Assembly: GCA_024690605.1 (NCBI GenBank)
Contig: JAILOV010000056.1
Span: forward strand, 62,001 to 126,000
DNA from: Lachnospiraceae bacterium
GTDB taxonomy: Bacteria; Bacillota; Clostridia; Lachnospirales; Lachnospiraceae
DNA: 64,000 nt
Direction of reading: 5' to 3'
Below are positions 25,968-34,603 of this stretch, one piece after another; position 1 is the first letter of the stretch; each line of letters begins with the position of its first letter. The notes beneath the pieces are model-generated. The model was not told the origin of the DNA and searched no databases. It saw only the letters and a list, made by a program, of their open reading frames with translations. The position numbers were made by a program, and so were the translations under genes.

Positions 25968-27260
25968 ATGACCAAGGATGAGGAACTGCTGCTGTTCGGG
26001 AGATCCCCCTATGCCGGCCGTCTGCATGATTTCTGTCTCATGATCGAAGGGGACAGGGAGACCGCGGAGGAGCTCGCGCCACAGTGCCTTCATGCACTGC
26101 TGTCGATGGCCGGGGAAACCGGTTTTGGAGGCAATCTGTGGCATGATTTTCTGGCCCGTCTTCTGGTGAGCAGCGAGAACAGCTACAGCCTCTCGGCGGA
26201 GCTGCGCGGCGCGCCGGAGGGAACGGTCGGGGACTATGCGCTTCATGACATGATGATCTTTCGCGGCTGGTTCGCACTGGATCTGCACGGGCTGGCGGAG
26301 AAGTGCGGGCTGCCGGAGCTGGAACTGATCGAGGACTATCTTCCCGATGCGGGAGCCGGCAGGGTTTACAGTGCGAGAGTGAGAAAGCAGATCGAGGCGC
26401 TGGCCCGTGAAATGGCGGATTGCGATAACGCACAGTCCATGCTCGATGCACTCGCGTCCTTTTATGCACATTACGGTGTCGGCGCACTGGGGCTTCATAA
26501 GGCCTTCCGGCTGCATATCACGGATGGACGTCCGGTGATCCGACCCGTCACGAAGATCGCCGATGTCCGGTTTGATGATCTCATCGGCTATGCGGACGCC
26601 AAGGAAACGCTGATCCGCAATACGGAGGCTTTTCTGGCAGGTGCACCTGCCAACAACTGCCTGCTCTACGGCGATGCGGGAACCGGCAAATCCTCTTCGA
26701 TCAAAGCACTCGCAAACACCTACTACGACAGGGGACTCCGGATCATCGAGATCTATCGTCACGAATTCCGCTATCTGCACGATGTCATCGGGGAGATCAA
26801 ACACCGCAATTACCGGTTTCTTCTCTACATGGACGATCTGAGTTTTGAGGAATTCGAGACGGAATACAAATATCTGAAAGCCGTGATCGAAGGCGGGCTG
26901 GAGAAGAAACCGGACAACGTGCTGATCTACGCGACCTCCAACCGCAGACATCTGGTCCGGGAAAGCTTTGCCGACAAGCAGAAGCTGACGGATGATGACG
27001 TGCACCGCAGCGACACCGTCCAGGAAAAACTCTCCCTCTTTGACCGCTTCGGCGTGTCCATCTACTTCGGTGCACCGACGCCGGCGGAGTATCGGGAGAT
27101 CGTGACGGCTCTCGCAAAGCGCGAGGGTGTGACGATGCCCGCGGAGGAGCTGCTCCTGGAGGCCAACCGGTGGGAGCTGAAGCATGCGGGGTATTCCGGC
27201 AGAACGGCCAGGCAGCTGATCGACGATATCCTCGGAAGAACACAGCTCTCACAGCCCTGA
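25968..27260 (+). CDS. DUF815-family AAA+ ATPase
   Basis: 430 aa. The N-terminal about 180 residues are helical and specific to this family. The AAA core follows: FDDLIGYADAKETLIRNTEAF, Walker A YGDAGTGKSS, Walker B as FLLYMDDLSFE and a sensor-1 ATSNRRHLV. LFDRFGVSIYFGAPTPAEY is the DUF815 hallmark. The biochemical role is unknown; the family looks like a MoxR/ClpX-related remodeller. It sits between pheA and polyphosphate genes with 11-12 base gaps, so it is co-transcribed. Confidence 0.9.
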   Translation: MTKDEELLLFGRSPYAGRLHDFCLMIEGDRETAEELAPQCLHALLSMAGETGFGGNLWHDFLARLLVSSENSYSLSAELRGAPEGTVGDYALHDMMIFRGWFALDLHGLAEKCGLPELELIEDYLPDAGAGRVYSARVRKQIEALAREMADCDNAQSMLDALASFYAHYGVGALGLHKAFRLHITDGRPVIRPVTKIADVRFDDLIGYADAKETLIRNTEAFLAGAPANNCLLYGDAGTGKSSSIKALANTYYDRGLRIIEIYRHEFRYLHDVIGEIKHRNYRFLLYMDDLSFEEFETEYKYLKAVIEGGLEKKPDNVLIYATSNRRHLVRESFADKQKLTDDDVHRSDTVQEKLSLFDRFGVSIYFGAPTPAEYREIVTALAKREGVTMPAEELLLEANRWELKHAGYSGRTARQLIDDILGRTQLSQP

Positions 27261-27272
27261 GAGGAGACATCC

Positions 27273-28850
27273 ATGGCAGAAACGGTTGCAACGATCGATG
27301 TTGGGTCCTATGAGATCTCGATGAAGATCTTTGAGCTCGGTGCGAAAAAGGGTGTGCGCGAGCTGGATCATGTGCGTTACCGGGTCGATCTCGGGAGTGA
27401 GAGTTACGCGACGGGGAGGCTCGGCAGTGAACATGTGACCGAGATCTGTCGGATCCTCAATGAGTTCGGCACCGTGATGAAGACCTGGGGTGTGACCCGC
27501 GTGCGTGCCTGCGGCACGAGCGCACTCAGGGAGAGCCGTAATGTCGCCATCGTTCTCGAACAGATCGAGAAACGCACGGGCATCCGTATCGAGCTGCTCT
27601 CCAATTCGGAGCAGCGCTTCCTGGATTATAAGGCGATCGCGTTAAAGAGCGCGGAGTTTGAACAGATCATCGAAGCCCCCACGGCGATCGTGGATATCGG
27701 CGGCGGGAGCGTGCAGATCTCCCTTTTTGACCGGGACAAACTGATCACGACCCAGAACCTGAAAATGGGTGTGTTAAGGCTCAGGGAGCGCGTGAACCGG
27801 ATGGGGGTCGGGACGAGAAAATTCAACGCGCTGGTCTGTGAACTCATCCATGCGCAGCTCTCCGTCTTTGCGCGGCTGTATCTGCGTGACCGTCAGATCC
27901 CCAATATCATCATTGTCGATGATTATATCGCACCGATCCTGCAGAAGAAAAAAGTGCTGTCGGAGATCGGGCTTCTGAGCAAAGAAAGCATGGATGCGCC
28001 GAAGGGTGCCGTTTCCGCCTCGAATTTCTGTTCTTTTCTCGATACCGTGCCGACGGAATCCCAGGTGAGGAATGCCGAGCGCCTGGGGATCCCGCTGGAA
28101 AACCTGCTCCTTGTCTACATATCCGGACTGATCATCAAGTGCATCTCCGAGGTCATGCTCACGGAGACGATCTGGGCCCCCGGGGTCACACTCTGCGACG
28201 GGATGGCATTTGAATACGCAGAGAAACGCAGGATCCTGCCGTTCAAACACGATTTTGAGCAGGATATCATCGCGAGCGCCTATCACATTTCAAGCCGTTA
28301 CAAAGGCAACCGCAAAAGGAGCGAGCTGATCGGCGTGTTGGCACTCTCTGTCTTTGACTGCACGAAAAAGATCCACGGTCTCGGCAAACGGGAACGACTG
28401 CTTCTGCAGATCGCCGCGATCCTGCATGACTGCGGCAAATACATCAGCATGATGAACCTCGGCGAGAGCAGTTATTCGATCATCATGGCGACGGAGATCA
28501 TCGGGCTCTCCCACAGAGAGCGGCAGATCGTCGCAGGTGCCGTGCGATACATCTACATGCCGTTTCCTGAGGCCAATGCGGAGGAGCAGTATCTGCCGCT
28601 GGATGAGGAAATCCGCATGACCGTGCTGAAACTCACGGCGATCCTCCGGGTGGCGAGCGGTCTGGATCGTTCGCATCTGAAGAAATTCGGGGACGCGGAA
28701 TTCGCGCTGCGGGACGAGAGGCTTGTGATCACCACGGGCACGGCGGAGGATATCACGCTCGAAAAAGAACTCTTCGGGACACGCGCCGCGTTCTTTGAGG
28801 AGGTTTTCGGCATCCGGCCGGTCATTCGCAGAAAGCGGGGGATGAAGTAG
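27273..28850 (+). CDS. Ppx/GppA exopolyphosphatase with C-terminal HD domain
   Basis: 525 aa. The actin-like fold has phosphate loop 1 (TIDVGSYEISMKIFEL), ACGTSALRES, ELLSNSEQRFLDYKA and phosphate loop 2 IVDIGGGSVQIS. A C-terminal HD region (about 320-525) has ILHDCGKYISMMNLGESS. These enzymes cleave terminal phosphate from polyphosphate or pppGpp. Its stop is followed immediately by the polyphosphate kinase ATG, so synthesis and breakdown of polyphosphate are encoded together. Confidence 0.93.
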   Translation: MAETVATIDVGSYEISMKIFELGAKKGVRELDHVRYRVDLGSESYATGRLGSEHVTEICRILNEFGTVMKTWGVTRVRACGTSALRESRNVAIVLEQIEKRTGIRIELLSNSEQRFLDYKAIALKSAEFEQIIEAPTAIVDIGGGSVQISLFDRDKLITTQNLKMGVLRLRERVNRMGVGTRKFNALVCELIHAQLSVFARLYLRDRQIPNIIIVDDYIAPILQKKKVLSEIGLLSKESMDAPKGAVSASNFCSFLDTVPTESQVRNAERLGIPLENLLLVYISGLIIKCISEVMLTETIWAPGVTLCDGMAFEYAEKRRILPFKHDFEQDIIASAYHISSRYKGNRKRSELIGVLALSVFDCTKKIHGLGKRERLLLQIAAILHDCGKYISMMNLGESSYSIIMATEIIGLSHRERQIVAGAVRYIYMPFPEANAEEQYLPLDEEIRMTVLKLTAILRVASGLDRSHLKKFGDAEFALRDERLVITTGTAEDITLEKELFGTRAAFFEEVFGIRPVIRRKRGMK

Positions 28851-31049
28851 ATGGGAAAAGACAACAGGGTGACGGATAAGACTGTCGAAAAGGACAGGAA
28901 CGGCACAAAGACGGATAAGGATCTCCGAGATCCCGCTTTTTACGCGAACAGAGAGCTCTCCTGGATCGCCTTTGACGAGCGCTGTCTTTACGAGGCCAGA
29001 GACAGGAACAATCCGCTTTTTGAGCGGCTGAAATTCCTGAGCATCACGGCGAGCAATCTCGATGAATTCTTCATGGTGCGCGTCGCCTCCCTCAAGGACA
29101 TGGTCAATGCCGGCTACAAAAAACGGGACATCGCCGGCATGACGGCCGAAGAACAGCTCGCCGCGGTGGAGACCAGGCTTCACGGATTCGTGGAGGAGCA
29201 GTATCGGACATGGAACGGGATGCTGCAGCCGAGGCTATCGGAAAACGGACTTGAGCTGGTGAAGAGCTTTGAGGCTCTTTCCGGTGAGGACGGTGTTTTT
29301 GCCGACCGCTATTTTGATGAGTTCATCTACCCGGTGCTCACGCCGATGGCGGTGGATTCCTCACGGCCGTTTCCGCTCATCAGAAACAAAACGCTGAACA
29401 TCGGCGCGCTGGTCACCAAAAAGGACGGTGACGGGGAGATCGAATTTGCGACCGTACAGGTTCCCGGTGTCGTGGATCGTCTGGTGGAGCTGCCCGCGGA
29501 GGGAAAACGCCGCTTCATTCTTCTGGAGGAGGTCATCCGGCGCAATATGCGCAAGCTCTTCCTCAACTATGACATCGTCTGCTGCGGCGCTTATCGCGTC
29601 GGCCGCAACGCCGATCTGTCCATCGACGAGGATGAGGCCGAGGATCTGCTCAAGGAGATCGAGAAGCAGTTGAGAATGCGGCAGTGGGGACAGGCTATCC
29701 GCCTGGAGGTGGACCAGAACATCGACGAGCGCCTGCTGGCGCACATCCGCGGGGAACTGGAGGTCGAGGATCAGGAGATCTACCGCATCGACGGACCGCT
29801 GGATCTCACTTTCCTGATGAAGGTCTACGGTCTGGACGGTTTTGACGCACTGAAGGAGCATGGCTACATCTCCGGACAGGCGGTGCCGGCATTCCGGGAA
29901 GAGGAGGATCTTAAGGATATCTTCGCCCGGATCCGCGAAGGGGACATCCTCATGCATCATCCCTATGAGACCTTCGATCCGGTGGTGCGCTTCGTGGAGC
30001 AGGCCGCCGCGGATGATTCGGTGCTGGCCATCAAGCAGACCCTCTACCGCGTGAGCGGCAACTCGCCGATCATCGCGGCACTGGCGCGGGCGGCCGAGCG
30101 GGGCAAACAGGTCTCTGTCCTTGTGGAACTCAAGGCCCGTTTTGACGAGGAGCACAATATTGTCTGGGCGAGAATGCTGGAAAAAGCCGGCTGCCATGTC
30201 ATCTACGGCCTGGTAGGTCTGAAGACGCACTGCAAGATCACCCTGATCGTGCGCAGAGAGGAGGACGGCATCCGGCGCTACGTCCATCTCGGCACCGGCA
30301 ACTACAATGATTCTACGGCCAGACTCTACACGGACATCGGCCTCTTCACCTGCGAGGAGAATTTCGGCGAGGATGCGACCGCTGTCTTTAATATGCTCTC
30401 CGGCTATTCCGAACCGGTCGTGTGGAACAAGCTGACGTTAGCACCGCTGTGGCTCAAGGAAAGGATCCTGCTCCTCATCCGCAGGGAGACGGAGAACGCG
30501 CGGGCAGGGATCCCGTCCCGCATCATCGCCAAGATGAATTCCCTCTGCCACGAGGAAGTGATCGCTGCGCTGTATGAAGCCAGCTGTGCGGGGGTGAAGA
30601 TCGATCTGATCGTTCGCGGGATCTGCTGTCTGCGCGCAGGTGTTCCGGGTGTTTCCGAGAACATCACGGTGCGCTCGATCGTCGGCAATTTCCTCGAACA
30701 CAGCCGGATCTTCTGCTTTGAGAATGCCGGTGATCCGGAGTATTACTGCAGCAGCGCGGACTGGATGCCCAGAAATCTGGAACGCCGCGTGGAGATCATG
30801 TTTCCGGTGGAAAAAGAGGAGGGAAAGCGGAAGCTTCGGCACATCCTGGACAGGGAACTTGCGGACACGGACAAGGCACATCTCCTGCTTGCCGACAATA
30901 CCTACGGGAATGTCGACCGGCGCGGCAAGGAACCGCTGAATTCCCAGCGGCTTTTCGGTGAGGAAGCACAGGAAGCGGCAAAGGCGGGCGCAAAGAGCGA
31001 TTCCCGTGTGTTTGAACCTTTGACCGCGGTTGATCCCGAGGAACGGTGA
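28851..31049 (+). CDS. ppk: Polyphosphate kinase PPK1
   Basis: 732 aa, normal length. The N domain opens with FYANRELSWIAFDERCLYEA and SNLDEFFMVRVASLKD. The two conserved histidines of the C1/C2 domains are in GLKTHCKITLIVRRE (H460, expected phosphohistidine) and EHSRIFCFEN (H617). YVHLGTGNYNDSTARLYTDI and the ERRVEIMFPV end block are also present. It polymerises ATP gamma-phosphate. The basic first about 25 residues are a poorly conserved extension. It begins directly after the Ppx stop. Confidence 0.97.
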   Translation: MGKDNRVTDKTVEKDRNGTKTDKDLRDPAFYANRELSWIAFDERCLYEARDRNNPLFERLKFLSITASNLDEFFMVRVASLKDMVNAGYKKRDIAGMTAEEQLAAVETRLHGFVEEQYRTWNGMLQPRLSENGLELVKSFEALSGEDGVFADRYFDEFIYPVLTPMAVDSSRPFPLIRNKTLNIGALVTKKDGDGEIEFATVQVPGVVDRLVELPAEGKRRFILLEEVIRRNMRKLFLNYDIVCCGAYRVGRNADLSIDEDEAEDLLKEIEKQLRMRQWGQAIRLEVDQNIDERLLAHIRGELEVEDQEIYRIDGPLDLTFLMKVYGLDGFDALKEHGYISGQAVPAFREEEDLKDIFARIREGDILMHHPYETFDPVVRFVEQAAADDSVLAIKQTLYRVSGNSPIIAALARAAERGKQVSVLVELKARFDEEHNIVWARMLEKAGCHVIYGLVGLKTHCKITLIVRREEDGIRRYVHLGTGNYNDSTARLYTDIGLFTCEENFGEDATAVFNMLSGYSEPVVWNKLTLAPLWLKERILLLIRRETENARAGIPSRIIAKMNSLCHEEVIAALYEASCAGVKIDLIVRGICCLRAGVPGVSENITVRSIVGNFLEHSRIFCFENAGDPEYYCSSADWMPRNLERRVEIMFPVEKEEGKRKLRHILDRELADTDKAHLLLADNTYGNVDRRGKEPLNSQRLFGEEAQEAAKAGAKSDSRVFEPLTAVDPEER

Positions 31050-31075
31050 CGGGAAGAGGATAAGGAGGGGGACCG

Positions 31076-32551
31076 ATGACACCGGAACAGAAATATCTGG
31101 AGCTTGTAGAAAAAGGGATCGCCGAGGGACCGTTTTCCGCGGACTGGGCGTCGCTCTCCCGCATGCGCACACCCGGATGGTTTGATGAGAACCGCCTGGG
31201 GATCTTCACCCATTGGGGGATATACAGCGTGCCGGCGCATGCCAACGAGTGGTATTCCCGCAACATGTACAGGCAGGGGGATGAGGCGCTGGATCATCAC
31301 AGGAAGACCTATGGTGCGCAGCGGGATTTCGGATACAAGGATTTTATCCCGCAGTTCACGGCCGAGCGGTTTGATGCCGATGAATGGCTCTCTCTGTTTA
31401 AGGAAGCGGGTGCCGGCTACTATTTCCCCGTGGCCGAGCATCACGACGGCTTTCAGATGTATGACAGTGAGCTCTCGGAATGGTGTGCGGGGAAGAAGGG
31501 ACCGAAGCGCGATGTTCTCGGAGAACTCAGAGCGGCGGCCGAACGGGAGGGCATCCATTTCTGTGCCTCGTCGCATCGCGCCGAGCACTGGTTCTTCATG
31601 GGTGTCGGCAAAGAGTTCGACAGTGACATCAAGGAGCCGTTAAAGAAGGGGGATTTCTACTGGCCCTCCATGCCGGATGTGAATTTTGAGGACCGTTCCT
31701 CCACGCCGATGCCGACGGAGGAATATCTGAATGACTGGCTGGCACGCACGGCGGAGATCATTGTGAAATACCGCCCGGAGCTGCTGTATTTTGACTGGTG
31801 GATCCAGCATGAGGCGTTCATCCCTTATCTGAAGAAGCTGGCAGCGTTCTACTATAACTGCGGCGTCCGCTGGGGCCAGGATGTATCGATCTGTTACAAA
31901 CTGGATGCCTTTGCCTTCGGCAGCGGGATCTTCGAGGTGGAGCGCGGCGGCCTGTCGGATCAGCGGGCATTCCGCTGGCAGACGGACACTGCGGCCGCGC
32001 GAAATTCCTGGTGCTACACGGATTCCCTGATCTACAAGCCGGTCCGGGAGATCATCATCAATCTGGCGGACGCCGTGAGCAAGAACGGGAATCTTCTCTT
32101 AAACATCGGACCAAAGGCCGACGGGACGATCGCCGACGGTGACCGGAAGATCCTTACGGAACTGGGCGCGTGGATGCGCACGAACAGCGAGGCGATCAAC
32201 GGCGCACGCCCCTGGCGGAAGGCGCAGGAAGGACCGACCGTGCAGCGGGAAGGTCAGTTTACGGATGTGGAGGAACTGGTCTACACGCCGGAGGACTTCC
32301 GGTTTACGGTGAACAACGGCAATCTCTATGCCATCTGCCTGAAATGCCCGGAGAACGGGGAATTTACGATCAGAAGCATGCGGGATTCTTTTGAACAGGA
32401 GAAGCGTGACAGTCATCTGCTCATTGAAGCAGTCGATGTGCTGGGTTTTGACGGCCGTGTCGAATGGCATGCGGATGAGGAGGCCCTGCATGTGTCCGCT
32501 CCCGGTTTAAAGAGCGACACGCCGGTGACGATCAGGATCCGGACGAGATAA
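31076..32551 (+). CDS. GH29 alpha-L-fucosidase
   Basis: 491 aa without signal peptide. GH29 signatures are MRTPGWFDENRLGIFTHWG, HANEWYSRNMY, FPVAEHHDGFQMYDSE and LLYFDWWIQ, where D240 is the expected nucleophile. A C-terminal beta-sandwich begins near residue 360. It hydrolyses terminal alpha-fucose from glycans in the cytosol. The ATG follows AAGGAGGGGGACCG, 26 bases after ppk. No fucose pathway gene is adjacent. Confidence 0.93.
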   Translation: MTPEQKYLELVEKGIAEGPFSADWASLSRMRTPGWFDENRLGIFTHWGIYSVPAHANEWYSRNMYRQGDEALDHHRKTYGAQRDFGYKDFIPQFTAERFDADEWLSLFKEAGAGYYFPVAEHHDGFQMYDSELSEWCAGKKGPKRDVLGELRAAAEREGIHFCASSHRAEHWFFMGVGKEFDSDIKEPLKKGDFYWPSMPDVNFEDRSSTPMPTEEYLNDWLARTAEIIVKYRPELLYFDWWIQHEAFIPYLKKLAAFYYNCGVRWGQDVSICYKLDAFAFGSGIFEVERGGLSDQRAFRWQTDTAAARNSWCYTDSLIYKPVREIIINLADAVSKNGNLLLNIGPKADGTIADGDRKILTELGAWMRTNSEAINGARPWRKAQEGPTVQREGQFTDVEELVYTPEDFRFTVNNGNLYAICLKCPENGEFTIRSMRDSFEQEKRDSHLLIEAVDVLGFDGRVEWHADEEALHVSAPGLKSDTPVTIRIRTR

Positions 32552-32574
32552 CCGATACGGATTCCCGCACGGCA

Positions 32575-33120
32575 TCAGTCGTAGGCGTCGATCCCCGGCT
32601 GTTCGTCATCCGGCGGATATTCGTCATCGGGATCCTCATCGGGATCGATATAGGGCGTGACGCTCGCGACGAACAGCTCATCAAAGCCGTCCCAGGTGTC
32701 GATCTCCGTGAGGGTCAGGGAATCCAGTGTCTGATACTGTTTTGTTCCGGCATTGTAAACATAGATGTCATCATCAAAGCGGCCGAGGACGAGCAGATCG
32801 TCCATTCCCATCTTCCGCTGTCTCATTTTCCCGTTGAAGTTCACCAGATCGATCAGGGTGTAGCCGGATTTCTTTACCGTCACCTGATAGGTGCCGAAGA
32901 ATTCAAATCCGTTCCAGGCAAAGCCGTTGGCGATCTCCAGAAATTCCAGATAATCCGCGGGCACCTGCGGGATCCGCACGCCGTTTCCTGCAAGCTCCAG
33001 AAGATCCTGCTGCATCCTTGCCAGTTCTTTACCGACGGCGGGCTTGACGATGAGCGGCCGTTCTGTCTCGGAAATGTTCCAGACAGCATCCAGCGTGTTC
33101 CTGATCGCTTCACTGTTCAT
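32575..33120 (-). CDS. SUKH-superfamily (SMI1/KNR4, YrhA-like) protein
   Basis: 181 aa, GGAGG seven bases before the ATG. The SUKH core includes VRIPQVPADYLEFLEIANGF, FEFFGTY, LLVLGRFDDDIYVYNAG and IDTWDGFDELF. The C-terminus is a striking Asp/Glu/Pro tail (DPDEDPDDEYPPDDEQPG). SUKH proteins act as immunity proteins to polymorphic toxins or as general protein-interaction modules. No toxin gene adjoins it. A relative lies at 57061-57606. It is divergent from the FecR gene across a 205-base gap that carries the tandem operator at 33225-33262. Confidence 0.8.
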   Translation of the reverse strand: MNSEAIRNTLDAVWNISETERPLIVKPAVGKELARMQQDLLELAGNGVRIPQVPADYLEFLEIANGFAWNGFEFFGTYQVTVKKSGYTLIDLVNFNGKMRQRKMGMDDLLVLGRFDDDIYVYNAGTKQYQTLDSLTLTEIDTWDGFDELFVASVTPYIDPDEDPDDEYPPDDEQPGIDAYD

Positions 33121-33224
33121 GCGGATTCCTCCTGTGTGTGCCGGTGATGTCTCCTGACATCATAACACGAAATCCCTGCAGTGACTATCCTGTAGGAACG
33201 CCTGATGAGCTTTGGACCCCGGCA

Positions 33225-33262
33225 TCATAATATTTGCCATAGACAGGATAATATCCGCCATA
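33225..33262 (+). promoter_or_regulatory. Tandem 17-bp operator-like repeat, 21-bp period
   Basis: TCATAATATTTGCCATA (33225-33241) and GGATAATATCCGCCATA (33246-33262) match at 13 of 17 positions and start exactly 21 bases apart, two helical turns. The same element, with the same spacing, is at 53883-53920. Possible -10 boxes (TAGTAT at 33284, TATGAT at 33287) lie downstream without a good -35, as expected for an activator-dependent promoter of the FecR-TIR genes. Confidence 0.6.
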
Positions 33263-33325
33263 TCTGATCTGAGAACAGGGCGGTAGTATGATGACAGGGA
33301 AAATGCTTACCCCGCGGAGGAAACC

Positions 33326-34201
33326 TTGTCAGAAAAAGCAACAGGAAAAATCAGAGACAGAAAGTGCAGATGCCGGGACATAAGGATCCTGTGTGCGACG
33401 GCAGCGGTCGCGGTCATGCTGCTCGTTCCTGCCGGCTGCGGAAAGGAAACGCGGCTGCCGCCCCGGGAAGTCGTCATCGAGGAACTGAACGGCACGGCGC
33501 AGGTACAAAATGACGGAGAGACCTGGGATGCCTATGAGGGGCTGAAACTGGTCTCGGGGGATGAAGTGCGCGTCGGAGCGGACAGCGATCTGACGCTTCT
33601 CATGGAAAAAGGCAGGCATCTGTTCGCGGACGCGGGGAGCGCGGTGCGGCTCGAAGCGGAGGGAAAGCCCGGAAAAGGGAGCATCACGATCCATCTGCTG
33701 GAGGGATCGGCGATCGCCGGTCAGGACGGGAAGCCCGGTGATAAGGATGTTTTCGCGGTTACCTCGCCCCATGTCCGGGTCACCGCGCTGGAAAAAAACA
33801 CCGTGTTCACGCTGGAGATCGCACCGGGCGCGGAAAATGCGGAAACGACGGTCTCCATCGAGCAGGGGTCCGCCGAGGTGACCACGGTCCTTGGCGGCGC
33901 GGAACGGAAACAGAGCCTTGCGGCGGGAGAGAGCGGAAGCTTCTCGGGCAGTATGCCGGAGAATGAGGGAGGCAGCGAAAAGCAGGTGTCCCGAAAGGAT
34001 GCCGGTGAAACCGCGGAGGTCACGGAAGCTGCGGACGACTCTTCCGGAGCGGAAGAAGAGAAAGCACAGGGATCCGGGACCGTAATGACAACGCGGAAAC
34101 AGGCGACGCTGCACAATTTTCTGAATGTCGCGATTCAGATCGGACGTGTTCTGCTCTTTATCGCCGTCGTCGGTTTTCTGGTCAAATTCTTCGGGGACTG
34201 A
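33326..34201 (+). CDS. FecR-domain membrane protein
   Basis: 291 aa, TTG start five bases after GCGGAGG; no in-frame ATG fits. A hydrophobic signal (about 21-37) ends in LLVPAGC, a near-lipobox with Pro at -3. A FecR-like beta domain follows (about 48-200; VVIEELNGTAQVQNDGETW, GLKLVSGDEVRVG). Then come a Ser/Glu/Ala-rich linker and a C-terminal TM helix (about 268-290, IGRVLLFIAVVGFLVKFF). FecR domains sense or bind in the envelope. It is first in the TIR operon and likely reports envelope state to the cytosolic proteins. Confidence 0.75.
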   Translation: MSEKATGKIRDRKCRCRDIRILCATAAVAVMLLVPAGCGKETRLPPREVVIEELNGTAQVQNDGETWDAYEGLKLVSGDEVRVGADSDLTLLMEKGRHLFADAGSAVRLEAEGKPGKGSITIHLLEGSAIAGQDGKPGDKDVFAVTSPHVRVTALEKNTVFTLEIAPGAENAETTVSIEQGSAEVTTVLGGAERKQSLAAGESGSFSGSMPENEGGSEKQVSRKDAGETAEVTEAADDSSGAEEEKAQGSGTVMTTRKQATLHNFLNVAIQIGRVLLFIAVVGFLVKFFGD

Positions 34202-34204
34202 AAT

Positions 34205-34573
34205 ATGAAGAGCAAACATCACAAGAAGAGAAAAAAATCGGAGCTTTACGAGACGGAACCACCGGCCTCCGCGAGCCGTTCCTCGAGACCGGTGCTGGGA
34301 CGCGCTTCGGTCGAGGAGAATGAGCGCGGGCTGGTGGTCAGCTACGAGGACTACGGTGTCGATCTCTTCGACGGGAGCGATTATGAGGCAACCTATGTCA
34401 TCGGACAAAGAGGCAGGGATCGTCTGCGCGCCGCGCTGGAGGCCGAGGGTTACACCGGGGATCTGCCGAAGATGATCATCGCCCGTTTCGGCGAGTGTCT
34501 GGAAAAGGAATCGTTTGCCGCTTATTGCAAGAAGCATGATGTATTCTACAAACTGGACACCTGGATCAGCTGA
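34205..34573 (+). CDS. Small protein of unknown function between FecR and TIR genes
   Basis: 122 aa, not recognised. The N-terminal about 30 residues are strongly basic and Ser-rich (MKSKHHKKRKKSEL). The rest is a compact alpha/beta-looking region (VVSYEDYGVDLFDGSDYEAT, IIARFGECLEKESFAAYCKK) without TM or signal. It starts three bases after the FecR stop and ends about 30 bases before the TIR gene, so it belongs to that operon. It could be an adaptor or inhibitor for the TIR protein, but this is only positional inference. Confidence 0.7.
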   Translation: MKSKHHKKRKKSELYETEPPASASRSSRPVLGRASVEENERGLVVSYEDYGVDLFDGSDYEATYVIGQRGRDRLRAALEAEGYTGDLPKMIIARFGECLEKESFAAYCKKHDVFYKLDTWIS

Positions 34574-34603
34574 CGGGTGCCTTTTGTTCTACAGGGGGGA
34601 ATG

